DNA from: Actinomadura viridilutea
Lineage (GTDB): Bacteria; Actinomycetota; Actinomycetes; Streptosporangiales; Streptosporangiaceae
Direction of reading: 5' to 3'
DNA: 64,000 bases
Assembly (NCBI GenBank): GCA_003001795.1
Contig: PVNI01000020.1
Span: 58,051-122,050 of the forward strand
The notes below the pieces were generated by a model, which saw nothing but the letters and a program-made list of their open reading frames with translations, was not told the DNA's origin and ran no database searches. Positions 26,045-34,829 of the stretch are shown here, one piece after another; the stretch's first letter is position 1, and each line of letters opens with the position of its first letter. Position numbers and translations under genes: made by a program.

Positions 26045-26715
26045 GCCGGGAAGCCTATTGCAGTCCGCCTCGTGTACGGGACGATCGCACGCATGTGACC
26101 CCTGATTTGAGATCTTTGGAAACCATGTCCGACTCCTCGGGGATACCCGGGCCATGCAGGCAAATCACCGGCGCGCGTCCGCCCGGCCGACGCCGCCGGG
26201 CCGGCCCGAGGACGCGGCGACACGCCGCCGGATCGTATCCCGCGGGCGGCCGCGGCGGGGCTCTGCCGATGGCGGGACCGACGGACGTCCGGGGCGGCCC
26301 GCCGTGCCGACCTGCCGGGCCCCATGTACGTTCTATCGCGCGTTGACCGCGCCTTTGCGGCGACCCCCCGATGATCGCCTTTGAGGCAGGCTGCGCTCGG
26401 CCTGCCGGCCCGGCGCGGCCAGGGGCGCCGTTGCCTGCGCTGGTCGAGCCGCCCGCGGTCGCCCCAGCGGTGCACGTGCTCTGGTGGGCATCGGGTGCTG
26501 TCGGCGGCCGCCGCCGTATACCACGGCGACATGTACGTGGACCGCGACCACTCGCAGCAGGCCGATGCGCGGCGTGGAGGCGCGCTGAACTGACCTCCGT
26601 GTCCCCGGGGCCTTGAGCAGGTTTGCGGTGCTGGGGCCGGGTAGGGAGCGCTACACCGCCAGGCTGACAAACACCACGAATCAGGATGATTCGGGAAGAT
26701 CTCAAGGATGGGGTT
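26045..26715. other. 671-base non-coding stretch
   Basis: It contains the minus-strand promoter region of the exporter operon (AT-rich around 26096-26130), a peptidase-gene remnant near 26500, and the leader of the small gene at 26716. No intact gene was seen. Confidence 0.5.
26503..26565 (+). pseudogene. Remnant of a prolyl aminopeptidase-like gene
   Basis: Translated in the plus-strand frame containing ATG 26531, this piece reads AAAAVYHGDMYVDRDHSQQADA. That is nearly the same as AAAVYYDDMYVDRDHSLQTAD in the intact hydrolase at 60178-61449, and the DNA is close to identical over about 50 bases. No start, catalytic motifs or sensible continuation surround it, and the frame ends soon after. 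It is therefore a fragment left by duplication, deletion or rearrangement. Confidence 0.6.
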
Positions 26716-26937
26716 ATGGCGACAGGCGTTCCTCCCAGTGCGCTGAGCGACCACGATCTCCTGCGGGAGCTGGGGCATCTGTACCAGACCCGGATGGACG
26801 CCCTCCGGCACGCGGCCGACCAGGCGTTCGGCGAGCACACGCGGCGGATGAACCAGCTGGAGGCGGAGTACCTGCGGCGCAACCCGTCCCGCGAAATCGA
26901 TCCCGAACGTCTGCGCGAGGGCGCCCGCGCCCGGTGA
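26716..26937 (+). CDS. Small conserved protein, probably DUF6158 family
   Basis: 73 residues: MATGVPPSALSDHDLLRELGHLYQ, then a helical segment HTRRMNQLEAEYLRRNPSREIDPERLREG. This matches my recollection of the DUF6158 family of short actinobacterial proteins. ATG 26716 follows AAGGA at good spacing; the frame can extend to 26686 without a site. It is probably cytoplasmic and monocistronic, since a strong terminator overlaps its stop. Function is unknown. Confidence 0.65.
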   Translation: MATGVPPSALSDHDLLRELGHLYQTRMDALRHAADQAFGEHTRRMNQLEAEYLRRNPSREIDPERLREGARAR

Positions 26938-26964
26938 CCCGCCGGCCGCGGCCGGCGGGTCACC
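26933..26964 (+). terminator. Perfect 15-base-pair terminator hairpin
   Basis: GGTGACCCGCCGGCC and its exact complement flank a GC centre. The stop codon of the small gene lies inside the left arm. Confidence 0.85.
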
Positions 26965-27058
26965 GGGCGCGGCGCGTCCGCGTGAGGCGCCGCGCCCGAT
27001 GCCGACGCAGGCCGCGCGCAGCGGCGCCGGGCGCGACGTCAGGCAGGGGAGATCGCTC

Positions 27059-28012
27059 ATGACGACCTTCGGTTACTTCCTGAGCTGCGAGGAGCACGAC
27101 CCCCACGAGCTGATCCGGCAGGCGCGGCTGGCCGAGAAGGCCGGGTTCGAGGCGCTGTGGATCTCCGATCACTTCCATCCGTGGCTGGACGAGCAGGGGC
27201 ACAGCCCGTTCGTCTGGTCGGTCATCGGCGCGCTGTCGCAGGCCGTGTCGCTTCCGGTGACCACGGCGGTGACCTGCCCGATCGGGCGGATCCACCCGGC
27301 GATCGTGGCGCAGGCGGCCGCGACCAGCCAGGTGCTGCTCGACGGGCGGTTCCGGCTCGGCCTGGGCAGCGGGGAGGCGCTGAACGAGCACATCGTCGGG
27401 GAGCGCTGGCCCGCGGCCGCCGAGCGGCTGGAGCGGCTGGAGGAGGCCGTCGAGATCATCCGGGCGCTGTTCGGCGGCCGCCAGGTCACCCACCGCGGCC
27501 GGCACTTCCGCGTCGACACCGCCCGGCTCTACACGCTGCCGGACGCGCCGCCGCCGATCTACCTGTCCGGGTTCGGGGACCGCGCCGCGGCGCTGGCCGG
27601 CCGCATCGCCGACGGCTACATGACCACGAAGCCGGACCCCGGCCCGATCCAGTCGTTCCGCAGCGCCGGCGGCCACGGCAAGCCCATGCAGGCGGGCCTG
27701 CAGACCTGCTGGGGGGAGGACGAGGGCCAGGCGGTCAAGACGGCCCACCGGCTGTGGCGCGTCACGCAGATCGAGGGCGAGGCGCTCCAGCTGCTGCCGC
27801 TGCCCCGGCACTTCGACCAGCTCGGCGGGCTCGTCACCGAGGAGATGGTCCGCCGGAACGTGCCGTGCGGCCCCGACCCCGAACGGCACGCCGCCGCGAT
27901 CCGGCCCTTCGTCGAGGCCGGGTTCGACGAGATCTACATCAGCCAGATGGGCCCCGAGCCGGACGGCTTCTTCGAGTTCTACCGCGACCAGGTCCTGCCG
28001 CGGCTGAGCTAG
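27059..28012 (+). CDS. F420-dependent LLM-class oxidoreductase (glucose-6-phosphate dehydrogenase-like, TIGR03557 type)
   Basis: 317 residues of the luciferase-like TIM barrel: TTFGYFLSCEEHDPHELIRQARLAEKAGFEALWISDHFHPW, TAVTCPIGRIHPAIVAQAA, RFRLGLGSGEALNEHIVGERWP, and the C-terminal GFDEIYISQMGPEPDGFFEFYRDQVLP. The set is typical of deazaflavin F420-dependent enzymes related to Fgd1. The substrate is not evident. ATG 27059 follows GGGGAG. It implies the organism makes coenzyme F420. Confidence 0.9.
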   Translation: MTTFGYFLSCEEHDPHELIRQARLAEKAGFEALWISDHFHPWLDEQGHSPFVWSVIGALSQAVSLPVTTAVTCPIGRIHPAIVAQAAATSQVLLDGRFRLGLGSGEALNEHIVGERWPAAAERLERLEEAVEIIRALFGGRQVTHRGRHFRVDTARLYTLPDAPPPIYLSGFGDRAAALAGRIADGYMTTKPDPGPIQSFRSAGGHGKPMQAGLQTCWGEDEGQAVKTAHRLWRVTQIEGEALQLLPLPRHFDQLGGLVTEEMVRRNVPCGPDPERHAAAIRPFVEAGFDEIYISQMGPEPDGFFEFYRDQVLPRLS

Positions 28013-28182
28013 CCAAGCCGCGGGCCATGTCTTCCCGCGTTTCCCGGCCGCTCGCCCGCGGGTGCGTGTCCCGCCGGTGAAGCGCGCCCCTCGGCTCGGT
28101 AAATCTCGTCGCAGGGGCCGGGCATGCCCGCGTCCCCGCGTGCAACGCTTCCCCGGTGCTTTCGGGGAGGTGTGGCACGAGC

Positions 28183-29214
28183 ATGCCCGGACGACAGGCG
28201 AGGCGCAGGAGACGAGCCAGGCGCTCGCGCGGCGTCCGACGCGCGGGCGACGTCCGCGGACCGCGCGCCGCGCGGCCCGGGCCGCCGCCGCGCGCGGCCC
28301 GGCCCAGCCTGGCGGCGTGCGCGCGGCGCGGCTGGCCGTTCGTCGCGGTGGCCCTGGGCGCGGTCGCGGCCGTGCTCGGCGCCTACCTGGCGGCCGACAT
28401 CGGCACGCGGGCCGGGGACCGGGCGTCCGCCGCGGAGCGGGGGACCGCCCTCGACCAGGCGCCCGTCGCCGACCGCGCGCCCGCGCCCGACCCGGCGCCC
28501 GCGCCCCGGCGGACCGGCGCGCCGAGGCTGATCAGCTCGTACACGACGCGGTTCACCCCGGGCGAGCCGCGGGTGCGCAACATCCAGATCGCGGCGCGGA
28601 TCCTGGACGGCACGGTGGTGCGGCCCGGGCGGACGTTCTCGTTCAACAAGGTGATCGGCCCGCGCACCCGCGCGCGCGGCTACGTCCCCGCCCCGTCGAT
28701 CCGCGGCGACCGGATGATCGCCGACGACGTGGGCGGCGGCATCTGCCAGGTCTCCTCGACGCTGTTCAACGCGGTGTTCGAGGCCGGGATGCGCATCCGC
28801 GACACCCGCTCCCACACCCTGTGGATGCCGGAGTACCCGGTCGGCCGCGAGGCCGCCGTCTCCTACCCCGAGCTGGACTTCACCTGGGAGAACGACTCCG
28901 GGCACCCGGTGACGATCCGCGCCTTCGCCACCGACTCGTCCCTGACCGTCAGCCTGTGGGGCGTGCGCCGCTACGACGTGCGCGCCAAGACCTCGCGCCG
29001 GTACGGGTTCACGCCCTACCGGACCGTCACCGACCGCGGCCCCCGATGCCTGCCCACGCGCGGCGCCCGCGGCTTCGAGGTCGACGTGTGGCGGGTCCTG
29101 CGACGCGACGGCCGCACCGTGCGCCGGGAACGGTTCCACACCACCTACCAGCCGCAGGCGCGGGTCCGGTGCGTCGGCCTCTCCGGCGACCGCCGCGCCG
29201 GCGCCGACCGGTGA
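28183..29214 (+). CDS. VanW family protein
   Basis: About 343 residues. A basic cytoplasmic N-terminus of about 45 residues precedes one transmembrane helix (PFVAVALGAVAAVLGAYLAADIG) and a Pro/Ala linker. The VanW domain then follows: FTPGEPRVRNIQIAARILDG, RPGRTFSFNKVIGPRTRARGY, GGGICQVSSTLFNAVFEAGMRI and WENDSGHPVTIRAF. VanW is named after the vanB cluster, but most copies are unrelated to vancomycin resistance; no van genes are present. ATG 28183 lies 12 bases after GGGGAGG, so the exact start is uncertain. Confidence 0.88.
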   Translation: MPGRQARRRRRARRSRGVRRAGDVRGPRAARPGPPPRAARPSLAACARRGWPFVAVALGAVAAVLGAYLAADIGTRAGDRASAAERGTALDQAPVADRAPAPDPAPAPRRTGAPRLISSYTTRFTPGEPRVRNIQIAARILDGTVVRPGRTFSFNKVIGPRTRARGYVPAPSIRGDRMIADDVGGGICQVSSTLFNAVFEAGMRIRDTRSHTLWMPEYPVGREAAVSYPELDFTWENDSGHPVTIRAFATDSSLTVSLWGVRRYDVRAKTSRRYGFTPYRTVTDRGPRCLPTRGARGFEVDVWRVLRRDGRTVRRERFHTTYQPQARVRCVGLSGDRRAGADR

Positions 29215-29252
29215 TCGCGGACGGCGTATCGTGGGACGTGTCAGGAGGGGGC

Positions 29253-29789
29253 ATGGCACTGCGTGAGGGAACGCACGAGTTCGGACCGGACGACGGGCGG
29301 CTGTTGATCATGACGAGCCGCAGCGGGCTGGGCCGCCGCGCCGGCCACGACCTGACGATCGAGGCCACGCGTTGGCGCGGCACCGCCGTCGTCGGCGGGT
29401 CCGCCGAGGAGTCGTCGGTCGAGGTCGCCGTGGACGTCTCCGGGCTGCTGGTGCGCGAGGGGACCGGCGGGGTGCTGCCGCTGTCCGACGCCGACCGCGA
29501 GCAGATCGCCGGGAACCTGCGGCAGATCCTGCGCGCCGCCGAGCACCCTGAAATCACCTTCCGCTCCACCGGCGTCACCGGGACGCCCGAGCGGTTCACC
29601 GTCGAGGGCGAGCTGACCATCGCCGGACGCACCGAGCCGCTCACCGTCACGGCGCGGGCGGACGGCGACCGCGTCAAGGGCGAGGCCACCGTCACGCAGA
29701 CCCGCTGGGGCATCAAGCCGTACTCGGCGTTCTTCGGCGCCCTCAAACTCGCCGACGACGTTCGGGTGTCCTTCGACGTCGCCGTCTGA
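29253..29789 (+). CDS. YceI family protein
   Basis: 178 residues with the YceI lipocalin-like beta-barrel pattern: LGRRAGHDLTIEATRWRGTAVV early, the long EITFRSTGVTGTPERFTVEGELTIAGRTEPLTV and the final WGIKPYSAFFGALKLADDVRVSFDV. No signal peptide, so it is a cytoplasmic variant of this isoprenoid-binding fold. ATG 29253 follows AGGAGGGG. Confidence 0.9.
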   Translation: MALREGTHEFGPDDGRLLIMTSRSGLGRRAGHDLTIEATRWRGTAVVGGSAEESSVEVAVDVSGLLVREGTGGVLPLSDADREQIAGNLRQILRAAEHPEITFRSTGVTGTPERFTVEGELTIAGRTEPLTVTARADGDRVKGEATVTQTRWGIKPYSAFFGALKLADDVRVSFDVAV

Positions 29790-29801
29790 TCGACCGCCTG
29801 C

Positions 29802-31445
29802 TCAGCGGGCGCGCGACACCCGCCGCTCGTCCCAGACCGGCTCGGGCGACTCGTACGCCGAGCCGTCCGCCCCGAACACCAGGAACCGGTCGAACGACCT
29901 GGCGAACCAGCGGTCGTGCGTGACCGCCACGACCGTGCCCTCGTACGACTCCAGGCCCTCCTGCAGCGCCTCGGCGCTGGCCAGGTCGAGGTTGTCGGTC
30001 GGCTCGTCGAGCAGCAGCAGCGTCGCCCCGCCCAGCTCCAGCAGCAGGATCTGCAGCCGGGCCTGCTGCCCGCCCGACAGCGTCTCGAACGGCTGCTCGG
30101 CGCACACCTGCAGCTCGTAGCGCGCCAGCGCCGCCATCGCGTCGTTGCGCAGCAGCGCGTGCTCGATCATGACGATCTCGCGGGGCGTGCGTCCCGCCAG
30201 GTCGGGCCGGGCGTGCGTCTGCGCGAACAGCCCCGGCACCACCCGCGCCCCCAGCCGCGCCGTGCCCGTGTGCGCCACCGGCTCCACGGGCGCCGCGCCG
30301 CGCGGCCGCTGCTCGGCCACCGCCGCCAGCAGCCGCAGGAAATGCGACTTGCCCGAGCCGTTGGAGCCCAGCACCGCGACCCGCTCGCCGTACCAGAACT
30401 CGGCGTCGAACGGCCGCATCAGCCCGGTCAGCTCCAGCTTCTCGCAGATCACCGCGCGTCTGCCGGTGCGGCCGCCGCGCAGCCGCATCTTGAGGTTCTG
30501 GTCCCGCGGCGGGATCTCCGGCGGCCCCGCCTCCTCGAACTTGCGCAGCCGCGTGCGCGCCGCCTGGTAGCGGGACGACAGGTTGTCGTTGAAGGCGGCC
30601 TTCTGCTTGAGCGAGTTGACCAGCTCCTTGAGCTTGGCGTGCTCCTCGTCCCAGCGGCGCCGCAGCTCCTCCAGGCGCGCGTTGCGGTCCCGGCGGGCCT
30701 GGGCGTACGTCGAGAAGCCGCCGCCGTGCACCCACACCTTGCGCGCCTCGACGGTGACGATGCGGTCGGCGGCCTGGTTGAGCAGCTCCCGGTCGTGGGA
30801 CACCAGCAGCACCGTCTTGGGCGTCTCCCGCAGCCGCCCCTCCAGCCACTGCTTGCCGGGGACGTCGAGGTAGTTGTCGGGCTCGTCCAGCAGCAGCACC
30901 TCGTCGGGGCCGCGCAGCAGCGCCTCCAGCACCAGGCGCTTCTGCTCGCCGCCCGACAGCGTCCGCACCTCCCGCCACCGGCACGACTCGTAGGGGACGC
31001 CGAGCGCCGCCACGCAGCAGGCGTCCCACACCACCTCGATGTCGTAGCCGCCCGCGTCGCCCCAGCCCGCGAGCGCCTCGGCGTAGCGCATCTGGGCGGG
31101 CTCGTCGTCGCGCTCCATCATGGCCCGCTCGGCGGCCTCCAGCTCGGCCGCCGCCTCCCGCACGGCGGCCGGAGCGGTGGACAGCAGCAGATCGTGGACG
31201 GACGAGGCGTCCCGGATGCCGCCGATGAACTGCCGCATCACGCCGACGCCGCCGCTGCGCGAGATCGTCCCCTGCTGCGGCGCGAGATCCCCGGCGATCA
31301 GGCGCAGCAGCGTGGTCTTGCCCGCCCCGTTCGGGCCGACCAGCGCGGCGACCGTCCCGTCGCCGACACGGAACGACACGTCATCGAGCAGGACCCGCCC
31401 GTCGGGGAGGGTATGGCTGAGATGTCCCACCTCGACGTGCCCCAC
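29802..31445 (-). CDS. ABC-F family ATP-binding protein
   Basis: 547 residues with two ABC cassettes and no membrane segments. Cassette 1 has Walker A GPNGAGKTT, signature LSGGEQKR and Walker B VLLLDEPDNYLD. Cassette 2 has Walker A GSNGSGKSH, signature LSGGQQAR and LLLLDEPTDNLD. They are joined by a charged linker (RRDRNARLEELRRRWDEEHAKLKEL). This is the ABC-F plan of ribosome-associated proteins, some of which protect against antibiotics. The GTG at 31445 follows AAGGGGGA; a much longer open frame continues upstream but is antisense to proS. Confidence 0.9.
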   Translation of the reverse strand: MGHVEVGHLSHTLPDGRVLLDDVSFRVGDGTVAALVGPNGAGKTTLLRLIAGDLAPQQGTISRSGGVGVMRQFIGGIRDASSVHDLLLSTAPAAVREAAAELEAAERAMMERDDEPAQMRYAEALAGWGDAGGYDIEVVWDACCVAALGVPYESCRWREVRTLSGGEQKRLVLEALLRGPDEVLLLDEPDNYLDVPGKQWLEGRLRETPKTVLLVSHDRELLNQAADRIVTVEARKVWVHGGGFSTYAQARRDRNARLEELRRRWDEEHAKLKELVNSLKQKAAFNDNLSSRYQAARTRLRKFEEAGPPEIPPRDQNLKMRLRGGRTGRRAVICEKLELTGLMRPFDAEFWYGERVAVLGSNGSGKSHFLRLLAAVAEQRPRGAAPVEPVAHTGTARLGARVVPGLFAQTHARPDLAGRTPREIVMIEHALLRNDAMAALARYELQVCAEQPFETLSGGQQARLQILLLELGGATLLLLDEPTDNLDLASAEALQEGLESYEGTVVAVTHDRWFARSFDRFLVFGADGSAYESPEPVWDERRVSRAR

Positions 31446-31540
31446 GCGTCCCCCTTCGGCGGCATCGGCATGCGGACGCTCCGAGTCTGGAAAGCCGTCG
31501 CCTCCCGGGGCAACAAGTTTTCGTGGCGCGTCGTCAACCC

Positions 31541-33238
31541 TCAGGTCAGGAGGGCGGCGACGCGGGCGGCGGCGTCGGAGCGGGGGAGCTTCTCGGTGGC
31601 GCCGCCGGCCCGGTGCGTCAGCTCCACGGTCCCCTCGGCCAGGCCGCGCCGCCCGACCGTGATCCGGAACGGGATGCCGGTCAGCTCCGCGTCGCGGAAC
31701 TTCACGCCGGCGCGGTCGGGCCGGTCGTCGATGACCGCGTCGACGCCCGCGTCCAGCAGCGCCCGGTAGATCTCCTCGCCCGCCTCGGCGACGTCGGCGT
31801 CGCCCGCCTGCGCGACCACCACCACCGCGTGGAACGGGGCGATCGACGGCGGCCAGACGATGCCGCGCTCGTCGTGGTGGACCTCGACGGCGGCCGCCAT
31901 CGCCCGCTCGATCCCGATGCCGCAGCCGCCCATGAGCAGCGGGACGCGCTTGCCGTCCCGGTCCAGCACCTCGGCGCCGAGGGCGCGGGCGTAGCGGTCG
32001 CCGAGCCGGGCGGCGCGGCCGACCTCGACGGCCCGCTCCGCGAGCAGCGGCTCGCCGCACCGGGGGCACGGCTCACCGGCGGCGACCTGCCGCAGATCGG
32101 CCCAGGACCCGACGGCGATGTCGCGTTCGACGTCCACGCCGCGCAGGTGGACGTCGTCGACATTCGCGCCGGTGAACATCGCCCGGCGGCCGCGCAGCGC
32201 CTCGTCGGCGATCACGCGCAGGTCGGTGACGCCGACCGCGCCGAGGCTGCCCGGCAGCGCGCCGAGCGCGGCCCGGATCTCCTCCGGTTCGGCGGGGCGC
32301 AGCGTCGCCGCGCCGGTCGCGTCGAGGAGCTTGCGCTCGTTCAGCGCGTGGTCGCCGCGCAGCAGCACCAGCGTGAGCCGGTCGTCGACGGCGTACACGA
32401 GCGTCTTGATCTGCCGGTCCGCCGGGGCGCCGTGGTCGCGGGCCAGATCCTCGATCGTGCGGACGCCCGGCGTGTCGAAGGGCTCGGGGGCGGGCAGCCC
32501 CGGGCCGTCCTCGACCTCCGGCACGCGGGAGGCGGCGGCGTCCGCGTCGGCCGCGTAACCGCAGCCCGGCGAGCGGACGATCACGTTCTCGCCCGCGTCG
32601 GTGAGGCACACGAACCCGGTCGCGTCCGGACCGCCCGCGGTCCCCGCGGACGCCGCCACGGGGATCACCGGGACGCCGAGGCGCTCGAAGATCCGGGCGC
32701 AGGCGTCGCGGAAGGCCGCGACCGACTCCTCCAGACCCGCCTGGTCGAGGTCGAAGCTGTAGGCGTCCGCCAGGGTGAACTCGCGGACGCGCAGCAGGCC
32801 GCCCTTGGGGCGCGGCTCGTCGCGGAACGCGGTCCGGACCTGGTACCACCGCTGCGGCAGCTGCTTGTAGGAGCCGAGCTCCCGCGCGACCGCCGCGGCG
32901 GCCTCCTCGTGGGACGCGCCGAGCGCCAGCTCGGCGTCCCGCCGGTCCCGCAGCCGGAACAGCTCCGGGCCCAGCCGGTCCCACCGGCCCGAACGCCGCC
33001 ACACCTCGGCCGGGTGCAGGGCCGGGAGCAGCACCTCCTGGCCGCCGATCCGCGCCAGCTCCTCCCGGACGATCCGGATGATCTTGGCGCGGACGCGGAC
33101 CGCCAGCGGCAGCAGGCTGTAGTGCCCGGCGTGCAGCGGCCGGATGTGCCCGGCGCGCAGCAGCAGCCGGTGGCCGGCGGACTCGGCCTCCGCCGGGTCG
33201 TCGCGAAGCGTCGGAACATGCAGCCTGGACCAGCGCAT
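31541..33238 (-). CDS. proS: Prolyl-tRNA synthetase, bacterial type
   Basis: 565 residues of the long bacterial ProRS form. Motif 2 is in RTAFRDEPRPKGGLLRVREF. A YbaK-like editing insertion follows: KTLVYAVDDRLTLVLLRGDHALNERKL, then ALRGRRAMFTGANVDDVHLRGVDVE. Motif 3 is LLMGGCGIGIERAMAAAVE and the anticodon-binding domain ends the protein. ATG 33238 gives the typical MRWSRLHVPTLRDDPAEAESAGHRLL start. It is divergent from a second, archaeal/eukaryotic-type ProRS. Confidence 0.93.
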   Translation of the reverse strand: MRWSRLHVPTLRDDPAEAESAGHRLLLRAGHIRPLHAGHYSLLPLAVRVRAKIIRIVREELARIGGQEVLLPALHPAEVWRRSGRWDRLGPELFRLRDRRDAELALGASHEEAAAAVARELGSYKQLPQRWYQVRTAFRDEPRPKGGLLRVREFTLADAYSFDLDQAGLEESVAAFRDACARIFERLGVPVIPVAASAGTAGGPDATGFVCLTDAGENVIVRSPGCGYAADADAAASRVPEVEDGPGLPAPEPFDTPGVRTIEDLARDHGAPADRQIKTLVYAVDDRLTLVLLRGDHALNERKLLDATGAATLRPAEPEEIRAALGALPGSLGAVGVTDLRVIADEALRGRRAMFTGANVDDVHLRGVDVERDIAVGSWADLRQVAAGEPCPRCGEPLLAERAVEVGRAARLGDRYARALGAEVLDRDGKRVPLLMGGCGIGIERAMAAAVEVHHDERGIVWPPSIAPFHAVVVVAQAGDADVAEAGEEIYRALLDAGVDAVIDDRPDRAGVKFRDAELTGIPFRITVGRRGLAEGTVELTHRAGGATEKLPRSDAAARVAALLT

Positions 33239-33343
33239 GGCGCGCCAGGCTACCGCAGCGGCCGGGCGCCGGCGGGAAGGTGCGCTTGACGTGCGGGCGG
33301 AATGTGTGCTTGGCGGGCGGCGACACTTAGTACCCTCGTCAGC

Positions 33344-34792
33344 GTGAGTCGTGAAGGTGTGACGCCGCAGAGCGAAGATTTCTCCGCCTGGTACAACGAG
33401 CTGGTCGTCAAGGCGCAGCTCGTCGACCGTGGTCCGGTGCGGGGGACGATGGTCATCCGACCGTACGGGTACCGGGTCTGGGAGCTGCTCCAGGCGGACC
33501 TGGACCGGCGGATCAAGGAGGCCGGGCACGACAACGCCGTCTTCCCGGTGTTCATCCCGGAGTCCTACCTCAAGCGGGAGGCCGAGCACGTCGAGGGCTT
33601 CTCGCCCGAGCTGGCCGTGGTGACCATCGCGGGCGGCAAGGAGCTGGAGGAGCCGCTGGTGGTGCGGCCCACCTCCGAGACGGTCATCGGCGAGTACATG
33701 GCGAAGTGGATCGAGTCGCACCGCGACCTTCCGCTTCTGCTCAACCAGTGGGCCAACGTGGTCCGCTGGGAGATGCGGCCCCGGATGTTCCTGCGCACCA
33801 CCGAGTTCCTGTGGCAGGAGGGCCACACCGCCCACATCGACGAGGAAGACGCGATGCGCGAGACGATGTGGGCGCTGGAGACCTACGCGGCCGTGGCCCG
33901 CGAGCTGGCCGCCATGCCGGTGGTGGCGGGGGAGAAGACCCCCGGCGAGCGCTTCGCCGGCGCCGTGCGCACCTTCACGATCGAGGCCATGATGCGCGAC
34001 GGCCGCGCCCTGCAGGCCGGCACGTCCCACTACCTGGGCACCAACTTCGCCAAGGCGTTCGAGATCCAGTACCAGGACGAGGAGGGGCGGCTCCAGCTCG
34101 CCCACACCACGTCCTGGGGCATGAGCACCCGCATGATCGGCGGCGTGATCATGACGCACGGCGACGACAAGGGCCTGGTGCTGCCGCCGCGGCTGGCCCC
34201 CTACCAGGTGGTGATCGTCCCGATCGGCCGCAAGGAGCAGGGCGAGCGCGCCGCCGCCGAGGCCCGCCGCCTGGGCGCGGCGATCAAGGCGATGGGCATC
34301 CGCGTCCACGTGGACGACAACCGCCCGCAGCTGTCCCCCGGGTACAAGTTCAACGAGTGGGAGATGCGCGGCGTCCCGGTCCGCATCGAGCTGGGCATGC
34401 GCGACCTGGAGAACGGCGTCGCCACCGTCGTGCGCCGCCTGCCGACCGTGGAGGGGCAGGGCAAGGAGCAGATCCCCCTGGAGAAGGTGCCCGAGCTGCT
34501 GCCCGGCGTGCTCGCCGACTTCCAGGCGTTCCTGCTGGCCCGCGCCGAGGCGTTCCGCGACGAGCACACCGCCGACGTGGACTCCTGGGACGACTTCACC
34601 GCCCAGGTCGCCGGCGGCTGGGCCAACGCGTTCCACTGCGGGCGCGGCGAGTGCGAAGACGAGATCAAGGCCGACACCGCCGCCACTCCCCGGGTCATCC
34701 CCCAGCAGGCGCCCGAGGAGACCGGCGTGTGCGTCAAGTGCGGGCGTCCGTCGGCGTACGGCAAGCGCATCCTGTTCGGCAAGGCGTACTGA
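33344..34792 (+). CDS. proS: Prolyl-tRNA synthetase, archaeal/eukaryotic-like type (ProS3)
   Basis: 482 residues of the short ProRS class without the editing insertion. SEDFSAWYNELVVKAQLVD begins the catalytic core, followed by PTSETVIGEYMAKWI, RWEMRPRMFLRTTEFLWQEGHTAH (motif 2) and TSWGMSTRMIGGVIMTHGDDKGLVLPPRLAPYQ (motif 3). The C-terminal domain holds four cysteines (FHCGRGECEDE, ETGVCVKCGRP), as in the zinc-binding tail of this class, and ends KAY. The GTG at 33344 lies just after TAGTAC, with little leader. Only 105 bases separate it from the bacterial-type proS. Confidence 0.93.
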   Translation: MSREGVTPQSEDFSAWYNELVVKAQLVDRGPVRGTMVIRPYGYRVWELLQADLDRRIKEAGHDNAVFPVFIPESYLKREAEHVEGFSPELAVVTIAGGKELEEPLVVRPTSETVIGEYMAKWIESHRDLPLLLNQWANVVRWEMRPRMFLRTTEFLWQEGHTAHIDEEDAMRETMWALETYAAVARELAAMPVVAGEKTPGERFAGAVRTFTIEAMMRDGRALQAGTSHYLGTNFAKAFEIQYQDEEGRLQLAHTTSWGMSTRMIGGVIMTHGDDKGLVLPPRLAPYQVVIVPIGRKEQGERAAAEARRLGAAIKAMGIRVHVDDNRPQLSPGYKFNEWEMRGVPVRIELGMRDLENGVATVVRRLPTVEGQGKEQIPLEKVPELLPGVLADFQAFLLARAEAFRDEHTADVDSWDDFTAQVAGGWANAFHCGRGECEDEIKADTAATPRVIPQQAPEETGVCVKCGRPSAYGKRILFGKAY

Positions 34793-34829
34793 GCCGGCGG
34801 TGAGCGCGTCCTGAGCCGCCGACCGGGCT

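Noticed and set aside
26613..27062. 149-residue frame covering the DUF6158-like gene
   Set aside because: It is another frame of that gene and its terminator; it lacks a ribosome-binding site.
28183..29214. Vancomycin resistance gene
   Set aside because: VanW alone does not confer resistance and no vanHAX-type or vanRS genes adjoin it.
31446..32069. N-terminal extension of the ABC-F reading frame
   Set aside because: It runs antisense-out-of-frame to proS, is Arg/Gly/Pro-rich and lacks a start with ribosome-binding site; GTG 31445 fits the family.
33239..33343. T-box or attenuator between the two proS genes
   Set aside because: The gap is only 105 bases and no T-box core sequence or stem-loop pair was found.
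33239..34636. Long upstream extension of the bacterial-type proS frame
   Set aside because: It is antisense to the second proS gene and gives low-complexity protein, a common shadow of GC-rich codons.
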